From CP2-2F sp034436355 (GTDB lineage Bacteria > Chloroflexota > Anaerolineae > Aggregatilineales > UBA2796): DNA of 64,000 nucleotides. Shown one piece after another: positions 44,322 through 52,950 of this stretch; the first letter of the stretch is position 1; each line of letters starts with the position of its first letter. The notes below the pieces were generated by a model. It saw only the letters and a list, made by a program, of their open reading frames with translations, did not search any database and was not told where the DNA came from. The stretch covers positions 1 to 64,000 of the forward strand of contig DAOTVQ010000020.1 in assembly GCA_034436355.1 (NCBI GenBank), in the 5' to 3' direction. The position numbers and the translations under genes are program-made.

Positions 44322-45703
44322 CGGTAGCGCCACACACGGAAGGATTGCCCAACCGTGAACTCGCCTTCCAGCACGCCGAAACGCGCTAAGGCGGCAAGCA
44401 CTGCCTCGCCGCGGCTGCCCGTCGGCGTGAACCACACCGCCCGACTTTCGGCAAGGGCTGCCTGCACGAACGCCTCTGTATCCGCATTTGGATAAGGCAG
44501 CACAAGCACTCGCGCCGGCTGCGTGTAATAATAGCCGATCACTGGGTCGGTCGCGCCGCTGGCAGGGTCAGCAGGAGTCACAATGAGCGTATCCGCCGCG
44601 CTCGTCTGCGCGCCCAGAAAAGCAGCCCACGTCCGCCAATCAGCCGCCTTGCGGTAGTCCGGCGCACGGTAGGGCAGCAGCGCCCAAAGCTGCACGCCGA
44701 TCAGCAGCGCAGCCAGCGCAAGGCTGAACGCCGCACGCCGACGGGCTGCCACACACGCCAAGACTAGCACGCCAAACGGCACAACAGCCAGGATATAGCG
44801 CGGATCAAAGACGTTCAGGCGCGTCGAGACCAGATAGAGCGCCGCCAACGGCAAGATCAGCGCGGCGGCAAAGTAGGCGCGTAAGCGCTGCGGAAGGCAT
44901 AGCAGCCCAATCAACAGCATGATCAGGACGGACGCGCCAAAGGCAGGCGCGCCTAGCTCACCAAGCAGCAGCACCGCCCAAAAATTTGGCAGGCTGGTAA
45001 TCTCTGCGCTGCCGCGTGTGCCGCTGTAGCCGCTGTTTGCCAGCGCCACAGCCTGAATCACGTTCGGAATTTGCGCGATCAGGATCACGCCCAGCGCCAA
45101 CAGCCATCCGCGCAGCGCACGCCGCCGCACCAGCAGCATGTACAGCCCGTGCAGCGCCAGCAGCAAGCCCTCTAGGAAAAAGAGATAGAGCGCGGCGATC
45201 TCCACCCCAGCGTAGAGCAGCCATGCACGGCGTGTCCCGCGCTCTGCTGCACGGATGAGCAGCCACAGTGCAACGGCACTCACACCTGACCACAGCGCAT
45301 AGTTGCGCGCATCTTGGCTGTGCCAGATCAGGTAGGGATTGCACGCCCACAGCAGCGCGGCGATCACGCCGATCTGCACGGCGCGCTCAGGGCGGAATAA
45401 GCGCCGTGCCGCGGCGTACACAGCGGCAGCGCCCAACAGGTTGAGCAGGGCAGGCAGCGTTCGCAGCGCGATCTCGCTGTTGCCTGCCAGCCGCACCCAC
45501 GCGCCAAATGCCAAAAACGCGCCGAACGGATGCGGCTCGCGCCATGCCAAGCCATCCGTCGCCGTCAGTTCGGCAAGCGTTGCCGTCCAGTAGCGAGCCG
45601 TGAACGCCTCATCGCCGCGCAGCGACTGCACACCGATGCCGCCAATCCGCAACCAGGCTGCCACAAGCAGCACTGCCAGCAGCAGGGCAAGGCGCAGGCG
45701 CAT
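44312..45703 (-). CDS. GT39-like membrane glycosyltransferase (ArnT/PMT family)
   Basis: The 463-residue protein has about ten membrane helices. The first external loop carries LRGDEAFTARYWTATL and the acidic residues expected for GT-C enzymes. A second motif, AWREPHPFG, lies near residue 55. Such proteins transfer sugars from polyprenyl phosphate carriers to lipids, proteins or glycans outside the membrane. The C-terminal part is a soluble domain. Its start overlaps the stop of the NERD-like gene by one base. Confidence 0.8.
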   Translation of the reverse strand: MRLRLALLLAVLLVAAWLRIGGIGVQSLRGDEAFTARYWTATLAELTATDGLAWREPHPFGAFLAFGAWVRLAGNSEIALRTLPALLNLLGAAAVYAAARRLFRPERAVQIGVIAALLWACNPYLIWHSQDARNYALWSGVSAVALWLLIRAAERGTRRAWLLYAGVEIAALYLFFLEGLLLALHGLYMLLVRRRALRGWLLALGVILIAQIPNVIQAVALANSGYSGTRGSAEITSLPNFWAVLLLGELGAPAFGASVLIMLLIGLLCLPQRLRAYFAAALILPLAALYLVSTRLNVFDPRYILAVVPFGVLVLACVAARRRAAFSLALAALLIGVQLWALLPYRAPDYRKAADWRTWAAFLGAQTSAADTLIVTPADPASGATDPVIGYYYTQPARVLVLPYPNADTEAFVQAALAESRAVWFTPTGSRGEAVLAALARFGVLEGEFTVGQSFRVWRYRKR

Positions 45704-46488
45704 TAGTCGCGCTCTTCCTCAGTTGCCTCGTCAAAGGCTTTGGCGTCCAGCAGGGCGATCAGCGCTTTTTCAATGGCGCTCATCTCATCCTCACTGAGCA
45801 GCTCAAAGCCCGTCTTGCGCCGTTCGCGCTTCACTTCGCGCAGGGCTGTTTTGATGGAAGGCTTCTTCTTTGGGCTGGCAAAGACGACGGGTATGCTGGG
45901 TGCTTCCAGCTCCAAAACGGCGCGTGGGTGCGTAAAGACGACAATCGGCTGCACCTCGATGCCCGAATCAGGCAATACAGAATCAATGACCATCTGGACG
46001 TTGGCGGCGTCGGTTGCGGCGTCTTCAAAGGGCTTGCCAATGCCTTCCTGCTTCATGAATTGGAAGAAAGGCGCCAACGGTCCGCTGCGCTTGTAGTCCC
46101 GCCAGTGATCGCCCGTGATCTTAAAGCGCGTCATCTGAAAGCGCGTGGTGAGCGTATAGACGCCTTCTGGGGTGATCAGGATGTGGTTGGCGGGCGGAAA
46201 GTAGTTAAACAGCACGCTGCGCCGATTAATGCCTGCCAAGCCTTCGGCAATGGCTTCTTCAGGGCGCGGCTGGCGCACCCATTCGTTGGTCAGGCGCACC
46301 GAAAGCAGCGTGGTGACCAAGCCAACGGGCATCACCAAGCATGGCACAAAGAGCAGCACATTGGGGTCAACGGTTAAGAAGTTGCTGAGAATCAAGCCGG
46401 CGGTTAGCACAAAAATGCTGACGAAAAACAAGACCGTCCCAATGCGGCGCCCTTGTTTAATGCGAAGTTCGTTCGTAATTACACGCAT
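45703..46488 (-). CDS. NERD-like domain membrane protein
   Basis: The 261-residue protein has two N-terminal helices (about 15-60) and then a soluble domain. Features such as EAIAEGLAGINRRSVLFNYFPPANHILITPEGVYTLTT and, later, NVQMVIDSVL and VQPIVVFTHPRAVLE suggest a NERD nuclease-related fold. A basic helical C-terminus ends in acidic residues. The fold assignment is by pattern. It overlaps the GT39-like gene, which suggests that they are made together. Confidence 0.65.
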   Translation of the reverse strand: MRVITNELRIKQGRRIGTVLFFVSIFVLTAGLILSNFLTVDPNVLLFVPCLVMPVGLVTTLLSVRLTNEWVRQPRPEEAIAEGLAGINRRSVLFNYFPPANHILITPEGVYTLTTRFQMTRFKITGDHWRDYKRSGPLAPFFQFMKQEGIGKPFEDAATDAANVQMVIDSVLPDSGIEVQPIVVFTHPRAVLELEAPSIPVVFASPKKKPSIKTALREVKRERRKTGFELLSEDEMSAIEKALIALLDAKAFDEATEEERD

Positions 46489-46633
46489 GGCGTGAAGGAT
46501 CGTCCTCTCATGGTGGTTGGTTGAACAGCCTCATAGGTATTGCCGCATTGTACCACATCAGGGCATGAACGCTGTGCCAAACGCGCCCTGACACAAGGTT
46601 GTGTGGGGTACTGTGCTGCGCGTGCCGCGCCAT

Positions 46634-48574
46634 TCATGGGCGTGCCGCGCTGCTGAAGGGTAGAAAAACCTCACCGACGCGCTCGCCCGTACTCGGCGAG
46701 ACAAACCCAAACACCCAACGCAATTGCTCAGGCGGCGGCAAGGCTGCCTCTGTCCATGCGATAAAGAGCGTATCGCGGATTGTCTCGCCCATTTGCCATG
46801 CAGACGTTGGGTAGTAGCCGCGCACGGGATCGGGATAATCGCGCTGTGTGATCAAGCCCGTCGTGTTGCCCTCAGCATCCACCGTCCGCAGGTGCGCGAA
46901 CGGGATGAAGCGTTCGGGAATTTCGCCCACCACCCGCCAATAGAGCGTGAAATACGCGCCTTGTGAATCGGCAAAGGCGCTGTAGCTGTAAAGCTGAATG
47001 CCCGTCGCTGCCGCCTGCGCGATCTGGGTGGCAGTTTCCGCCTCGGCGGCAAGGCGCGGATCGCCACGCGGCACAACCTGCACAAACGGCGTGTGCGTGC
47101 CGCCAAAGCCCATCCCCAAATCCAACAGCGGATTCTGCCCTGAGAGCATTCCCAAATACATCTGCATCCAGTGCGTCAGATAGACGTTTTGATCGCGCCG
47201 TTCGTTGGCAACCGCCGCAATGAACGCCGCCTCACGGTCGTGAAAGAGCGCGATCTCATAGCCGTTATCAACAGCCTCTAAGCCGATCCAGTGATCAGGA
47301 CTCCAGCCGCCTGTAAAGACAACGCTCTGTGCTGGCAGGCGGGCATAAGCAGCGTAGTATTCTGCGCCACGCGCATCGGCGGCGCGGTTGTTGGCAGGCA
47401 GCCCAACGGCAAACAGCAGCGGAATGAGCGCCAACAGCGGCACAGTAAGGCTGGCAGGGCGCGCTAAGCGCGGCAAGCGCACTTGAAGCTCTGCCAAGCA
47501 CGCCAGCCCAAAGATTAAGACGAGTCCGCTTTGCGCGTAGTAGATGAACGCCTTGGGATCTTGCCGCCACGTCATGAAGAAGGCGAACGAGAGCGCGCCG
47601 CCAAGCAAAAGCGCCGCGCCATACAGCGGCTGTTTCCGCACGAACAGGAAGGCGCCCAGCGCGCCGAGCAGCACACCAAACGGCGTGAAAAAATCTAGGT
47701 GAAAGCCACCCACCAAGCCTATCCGTTCCCACAGTTCGGGCAAGGGCGAGATTAACAAGCCCTCTTGCCCATACCCGAACACGATCTGCAAGGCGTTATA
47801 GGCGTTGATCGGCGGATTGAAGGTTGTGCCAAGCCCATAGACCACGCCGGCAGGCACTTTGAAGAACACATCGTAGTAGAGCAGCAGCGGCAGCGCCAGC
47901 GCAGCCAACACGCGGACGTAGCCCCACAGGTGCAGGCGGCGCAGCGCACCACTGCCCAACGCGATCAGGGCTGCGCTAGGCGCCCACAACACGATAATGC
48001 GGTGATTTGCCAAGCCCAGCCCAAAGAGCAGTGCCGCGCCTTCCAGAAAAGCGCTGTTCTCTGGCTGCCGCTGATAGCGCGCCATCAGGTAGAGAATACC
48101 CGTCACGGTGAGGATGTGCAGCCCCTGTACCTCTGTGATGGTGGCGATGTGCCACATGACACCACTTAGCCCAAAGCAGATCACAGCGAGCGCAGCGGCA
48201 TACCACCGCACATACAGCCGCAGCAAAAAGTAGGTGATCACAAGGGCAAGCGCCACAGTCAGCGACGAGAAGTAGGTGACCCACGTGAACGGATCACCGC
48301 CGAGCGCCGCGCCAACCCGTGTGAAAGCGTGGGCGAGGATCACGTAAGCGGGATAGCTGGTGGCGTGCGCGATGCCGTTGTGGACGACGGCGCGCTGCAA
48401 CTCCATTGATTCCGCCTCTGCGCCGCCACCAACGATATAGCCACGCGCCGCCGTGCTGACGTAGAGCGCCAAGAAGCCGATAAATAAAAGAAGTGGGATA
48501 AGTCGTGGTAAGGCATTTACGGGTAAGCCCTGTGCGTTGTTCACAGGGCTTGGTGTGTGTTCAAAGGGTGCCAT
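46634..48574 (-). CDS. DUF2723 membrane protein (GT117-type glycosyltransferase)
   Basis: The 646-residue protein has about 11-12 membrane helices. It carries the DUF2723 start region YIVGGGAEAESMELQRAV and TSYPAYVILAHAFTRVG, then RWYAAALAVICFGLSGVMW. The family resembles GT-C glycosyltransferases that use polyprenyl-linked sugars. A soluble C-terminal region from about 430 (GWSPDHWIGLEAVDNGYEI) follows the membrane part. The substrate is unknown. Confidence 0.85.
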   Translation of the reverse strand: MAPFEHTPSPVNNAQGLPVNALPRLIPLLLFIGFLALYVSTAARGYIVGGGAEAESMELQRAVVHNGIAHATSYPAYVILAHAFTRVGAALGGDPFTWVTYFSSLTVALALVITYFLLRLYVRWYAAALAVICFGLSGVMWHIATITEVQGLHILTVTGILYLMARYQRQPENSAFLEGAALLFGLGLANHRIIVLWAPSAALIALGSGALRRLHLWGYVRVLAALALPLLLYYDVFFKVPAGVVYGLGTTFNPPINAYNALQIVFGYGQEGLLISPLPELWERIGLVGGFHLDFFTPFGVLLGALGAFLFVRKQPLYGAALLLGGALSFAFFMTWRQDPKAFIYYAQSGLVLIFGLACLAELQVRLPRLARPASLTVPLLALIPLLFAVGLPANNRAADARGAEYYAAYARLPAQSVVFTGGWSPDHWIGLEAVDNGYEIALFHDREAAFIAAVANERRDQNVYLTHWMQMYLGMLSGQNPLLDLGMGFGGTHTPFVQVVPRGDPRLAAEAETATQIAQAAATGIQLYSYSAFADSQGAYFTLYWRVVGEIPERFIPFAHLRTVDAEGNTTGLITQRDYPDPVRGYYPTSAWQMGETIRDTLFIAWTEAALPPPEQLRWVFGFVSPSTGERVGEVFLPFSSAARP

Positions 48575-48610
48575 GTCTTGCGCTTTCGTCGTCTGTTAGA
48601 CAGCGTGAAC

Positions 48611-51172
48611 TTATAAGCGCGGCACACGCGCTGCAATTGAGGTTACCACTTCATAGGTGTTGGTGTCCAGCCATTCTGCCACTTCATCCACGCTGATGTA
48701 TTCATCGCCCTGCTTGCCGATCAGCACCACCTCATCACCTATGTTGACGTTTGGCACACTGGTGACGTTGATCGCCGATAAATCCATGCTGACGCGCCCG
48801 ATGACAGGCACGCGCTGCCCACCAACCAAGACCTCTTGCCAGCGGTCGGGCGCACGGCGGAAGCCATCGGCATAGCCCACATTAATGATGGCGATGCGCT
48901 CTGTGCCGCGGGTGCGGTAAGTGTTGCCATAGCCCACGTAGGCGCCTTGCGGCAGCGTTTTGACTATCCCTATGCTGGTTTTCCACGTCAGCGCCGGGCG
49001 GAAATCCGGCGGCAGCGGCGCGCCCAAGCCCGGCATAATGCCGTAGATGCCAATGCCCAGCCGCACCATGTTGAAGTACGTTTCGGGCAGGGTTAGGGCG
49101 GCAGCCGTGTTAGCGGCGTGGATGTATTTGAACTCGACTCCGCCTGCGCGCAGCGGCGTCAGGCAGTTTTGAAAGACCTGAAGCTGTGCGCGGGTGTATT
49201 CCGTGCTGCTATCTGAGGCGGCAAAGTGCGTGTAGATGCCTTCAATCTCAAGGTTACGCAGATTCCGCACGCTGCGGAAGAACGGCGTCACTTGTTCGGG
49301 CAGCAAACCCATGCGCCCTAAGCCCGTATCTACCTTGACATGGACGCGCAGCGTTGTGTCCAATTCACGGGCGATGCGGTTATAGGCACGCGCCACCTCC
49401 AGATCATAAAGCGTCAGCGTTAGGTTGTAGCGCAATGCTTGGCGCGCTGCATTGGGCGGTGTGTAGCCAAAGACCAGAATCGGCGCTTCAATGGCTGCCT
49501 CACGCAGTTCCACTGCCTCACCCACCGAGCTGACGGCAAGGTAATCCGCGCCGTTGTGCAGCGCCGTCGAGGCAACCGCTATCGCGCCGTGTCCGTAGCC
49601 GTTTGCCTTCACCACAGCAACCACTGCCACGCCTTCGCCGACGATCTCTTTGGCGCGCCGCACGTTGTAAGCAATCGCACCGCGATCAATCTCCACCCAC
49701 GTTTGGCGCGGCAGCACCTGCTGATGGCGGCTCGCTTCCTGCTCGCTGTAGCGCGGCAGGCGTGCTGCGTCTTCTACGTTGGCAAGCAGGGCGCGGGTAG
49801 CGCGCTCCATGCGGCTGGCAGCACTGCCCTTGATGACCACCACATCATCCGCTTGCAGCCAATCAGCAATGCTGGCGGCGGCATCTTCGGGCGAGTAGGT
49901 GATCCGCACGTTGCGCCGATCCATGCCGTGATCGAGCGCGGCGCGCCCTGCTACAGCCGCCAGATCGCCCTCTGTGACCAACACATCCACCACTTCGGCA
50001 GCTTGCCTGCCAATCTCACGGTGCCCGCTGACGGTGTGCTTGCCAAAATCGCCCAAGCTGCCCAACATGAAGATCAGGCGTCCGTTTTCGGCGGGCAGCC
50101 GCAGATCGCGCAGCCAGTCCAGCAGGGCAAGCGTGCTGGGCAAGTTCGCGTCAAAGCTGTCGTCCACCAACAAGCAGCCGTTGGCACCTTCCAATGGGCT
50201 AAGGCGTCCGGGCAGCGGCTGTAATTCTTTAATGGCGTTTAGGCTCTCGCCTACCGAGATGTTGTAGGCAGTGCCAACTGCCAAAGCTGCCAACACACCA
50301 TAGAGCGTGTGCGCGCCCAACAGCGGAATCCAGCGCCCAACGTAGCGCTCGTTGGCATAGCGCACGTCAAAGCCCGTCTTATCGCGTGCCAGCAGCAGGT
50401 TATAGGCGGTGAAATCTGCGCCGAAGGCAACGCCTGCCCGATCCAAGCCCATAGTCAGCACGTTGGCAAGCGTGCGGGCGCGCATGGCACGGATTTGATC
50501 ATCATCGTAGTTCAGCACTGCCAAGCCGTTTTCGGGCAAGGCGCTGATCAAGGCAGCATATTCTTCGGCAAAGGCGTGGCGCTGATCGAAGCGCCCCATG
50601 CCGCTGTAGTTAAGGTCGGTCACCACGCCAACGAGCGGCTTGACAATCTCGGCAAGCTCGCTCATGCCGCCGTCGTGGGTAAGTGGCATCTCTAAAATGG
50701 CGAATTTATCTTCGGCTGCCAGCTTGCCTAAGGTGAGGGGTAGGCTGAACTTGCCGCTGAAACTATCGGCGCTTTTGTAGACGCGGTGCTGCACGCTGAG
50801 GACGGCGGCGATTGCCTCGCGGGCGGTGGTGGCTGCCGCGCCGCCCGCCACCGCGATGACGGTGGTGCCGAGTTTTTTCAGGGCAATGCGCGCCCATTTG
50901 AGCAGCGCCGATTCGACGTCGCGCATCACGATCACGGTCAGCCCGTCCGTATCAAAATCGGGCGGGCGCTGGCACATGATGCCTAAGGCGCCATTCTCGG
51001 CAGCCTCGCGCATGTGCTGATGCCCGTCGCCTTGCTCAGTCTTGAGGGCGACGAAGAGCGCGCCGGCTTGCGCTTGGCGCGCATCAAGGCAAAAATCGGT
51101 GAAGAGTGCGGCGCCTGCCTCACCGAAAAGCTGACCATCTGCGGCTTCGAGAATATCATATAAATTGATCAT
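48611..51172 (-). CDS. MurF-like domain (degenerate) fused to alanine racemase
   Basis: The protein has 853 residues. Residues 1-470 follow MurF (UDP-MurNAc-tripeptide:D-Ala-D-Ala ligase): FTDFCLDARQAQAGALFVAL, PLPGRLSPLEG, VDDSFDAN and VVIKGSAASRMERA. The P-loop reads AVAGGAAATTARE (107-119), so the usual GKT lysine is Ala114. The region of the carbamylated lysine also differs (FAEEYAALI, about 201-209). Residues 488-853 form a normal alanine racemase with the PLP lysine K522 in VVKANGYGHG and the tyrosine in GYADG. The racemase should make D-alanine for cell wall synthesis; the MurF half may be inactive. The fusion itself is known from Bacteroidota. Confidence 0.85.
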   Translation of the reverse strand: MINLYDILEAADGQLFGEAGAALFTDFCLDARQAQAGALFVALKTEQGDGHQHMREAAENGALGIMCQRPPDFDTDGLTVIVMRDVESALLKWARIALKKLGTTVIAVAGGAAATTAREAIAAVLSVQHRVYKSADSFSGKFSLPLTLGKLAAEDKFAILEMPLTHDGGMSELAEIVKPLVGVVTDLNYSGMGRFDQRHAFAEEYAALISALPENGLAVLNYDDDQIRAMRARTLANVLTMGLDRAGVAFGADFTAYNLLLARDKTGFDVRYANERYVGRWIPLLGAHTLYGVLAALAVGTAYNISVGESLNAIKELQPLPGRLSPLEGANGCLLVDDSFDANLPSTLALLDWLRDLRLPAENGRLIFMLGSLGDFGKHTVSGHREIGRQAAEVVDVLVTEGDLAAVAGRAALDHGMDRRNVRITYSPEDAAASIADWLQADDVVVIKGSAASRMERATRALLANVEDAARLPRYSEQEASRHQQVLPRQTWVEIDRGAIAYNVRRAKEIVGEGVAVVAVVKANGYGHGAIAVASTALHNGADYLAVSSVGEAVELREAAIEAPILVFGYTPPNAARQALRYNLTLTLYDLEVARAYNRIARELDTTLRVHVKVDTGLGRMGLLPEQVTPFFRSVRNLRNLEIEGIYTHFAASDSSTEYTRAQLQVFQNCLTPLRAGGVEFKYIHAANTAAALTLPETYFNMVRLGIGIYGIMPGLGAPLPPDFRPALTWKTSIGIVKTLPQGAYVGYGNTYRTRGTERIAIINVGYADGFRRAPDRWQEVLVGGQRVPVIGRVSMDLSAINVTSVPNVNIGDEVVLIGKQGDEYISVDEVAEWLDTNTYEVVTSIAARVPRL

Positions 51173-51199
51173 GGCTCTAGTATAATCGCGGCTGATTAT

Positions 51200-52828
51200 T
51201 TAGACCAACGGTTGCTGGTCGCCATTGATCGGCGCACGGCGATCTTGTTTGAACGTGATGTTGTTGGGCGGCAGCTCAGGCGATTTGCCTGCCAGCAATT
51301 CTTCGATGGTCAGGATTTGCAGGCGGCGGTAAGTTCTGCCCCACCCTTCTGAACGGTAGACGCCTGCTTGGGTGGCTTCCGCCAGCATCGGCGCGCTGGG
51401 CGGCTCAAGGGTGATAAAAATGCCAATGGCGGCTTCCTCACGCTCAATCACGCCGTGCAGATCACGGATATCACCTGCTTTTACGGCACTGCTTTTCACT
51501 TGCACAATCACACGCTTAGGTTTGCCGCTGCTATCATCAAAAAAATCCAGAGTGCCATCAACACCACGATCAGCCCCTTTTTTACCTGTTCGACTGCCCA
51601 CCGAGCCACCTAACGGGCGCGCCTTGATGAGTGAGACTGCCCAATACTGGAACTGATAGCGATTTTCGCTTGCCAATTGGCGCGCAGAGCCAACATCACG
51701 CGGCTCACCGATCACACGGTAAGGCACTGCCGCGCCAAAGCGATCTTCCAAACGCCACTTATTCATGGCAGCGGCAAGGTGTGTGATGTCTATGCCGATC
51801 CAGTGCCGATCCAGTTGTTGGGCAGCCACAATCGTCGTGCCGCAGCCGCAGAACGGATCAAGCACGACATCACCGGGCTGGCTACCCATTTTAATGATGC
51901 GCTCTAACAGTTTGAGTGGTTTTTGCGTTGGATAGCCAAGTCGCTCACGTGCCTGCGAATTAATCGGCGGAATATCATCCCACAGATTTTGAACCTCGGG
52001 CCCTTCTTCCTCATCAAGGTAACGCTTCAAACGTATGCCACCTTGCTTGGTAAAGTAGAGAAACCCTTGTTCGTCTAACTCCTGCATACGCGCCAATGGC
52101 ACACGCCAAATAGCTTTGCGTCCTTTATACTCATACTCATAACCACCGCCGCGCAATTCTTTTGCTGTTAAATCACCATCAGTCCAGCGCCTACCATCAG
52201 GATCAACGCGCCGAAAGCGCTTGAGATATTTTTCATCATACTTTGTAGTTGGTGGTTGCCAATGGTACTGATCCGTTTTGGCATAGAACAGGATGTAATC
52301 CATAATATTGCCAGGGCGGCGTCTTGCATCATTATGGGCGCTTGTGCGTCGCCATGCGATCTGTGTCAGGAAATTCTCCACGCCAAAAATAGAATCCAGT
52401 ACGATTTTCAGATAGTGGCTGGCAGTTTGATCGCAGTGCAGGTATAAACTACCTGTTGGCTCCAGCACGCGGCGTAACTCAACAAGGCGCACACCCATCA
52501 TCACCAAATATGCCATCATTTGGCTGCGCCTGCCGCCAAGCAAACGAAAAAGCGACGACGCCATATCCGAGACGCGCTCTGGTGCTTGCGTTGTGAGATG
52601 AATGTAGGCTTCTTCTGTTGAGTCTGTCCAATTCCACGTATCCTTGAAGGCAACCACCTGTGCATCTGCGTGTTTGCCACTTTCGTCTCGGAACATCACG
52701 TTATAATCACGCCGACTGTTAAACGGCGGATCGAGGTAGATTAAATCTACGCTTTCAGTGGGAATATACTCCCGCAGGATTTGCAGGTTATCCCCATAAT
52801 ACAGCGTGTTCTGAAACGCTTCGCTCAT
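51200..52828 (-). CDS. DNA methyltransferase fused to PD-(D/E)XK nuclease domain
   Basis: I start at the ATG at 52828 (MSEAFQNTLYYGDNL) because GAGGTG lies just upstream. The 542-residue protein has the beta-class amino-methyltransferase order: DLIYLDPPFNS (28-38, catalytic DPPF) before the SAM-binding LDPFCGCGTT (323-332). The C-terminal part (about 400-515) has Asp424 in GVDG and Gln443-x-Lys445 in IVQVKSS, the arrangement of Mrr-like PD-(D/E)XK nucleases. It may both methylate and cut DNA, as a single-chain restriction-modification enzyme. No separate restriction or specificity gene is adjacent. Confidence 0.82.
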   Translation of the reverse strand: MSEAFQNTLYYGDNLQILREYIPTESVDLIYLDPPFNSRRDYNVMFRDESGKHADAQVVAFKDTWNWTDSTEEAYIHLTTQAPERVSDMASSLFRLLGGRRSQMMAYLVMMGVRLVELRRVLEPTGSLYLHCDQTASHYLKIVLDSIFGVENFLTQIAWRRTSAHNDARRRPGNIMDYILFYAKTDQYHWQPPTTKYDEKYLKRFRRVDPDGRRWTDGDLTAKELRGGGYEYEYKGRKAIWRVPLARMQELDEQGFLYFTKQGGIRLKRYLDEEEGPEVQNLWDDIPPINSQARERLGYPTQKPLKLLERIIKMGSQPGDVVLDPFCGCGTTIVAAQQLDRHWIGIDITHLAAAMNKWRLEDRFGAAVPYRVIGEPRDVGSARQLASENRYQFQYWAVSLIKARPLGGSVGSRTGKKGADRGVDGTLDFFDDSSGKPKRVIVQVKSSAVKAGDIRDLHGVIEREEAAIGIFITLEPPSAPMLAEATQAGVYRSEGWGRTYRRLQILTIEELLAGKSPELPPNNITFKQDRRAPINGDQQPLV

Positions 52829-52950
52829 AGCCACCTCACAACGCAGAACGCTGATAGCCCAAGATAAGACAGGTGTTCGGTAAGTGTGGCGCATTTGGCG
52901 GGAAAAGGCAAGGGCGGGAAAACTTCCCACCCTTGTCCATGTTATCGTGC

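Noticed and set aside
46535..46600. Inverted repeat (TCAGGGC and GCCCTGA on the minus strand) after the DUF2723 gene as a terminator
   Set aside because: The loop is about 20 bases and no T-run follows.
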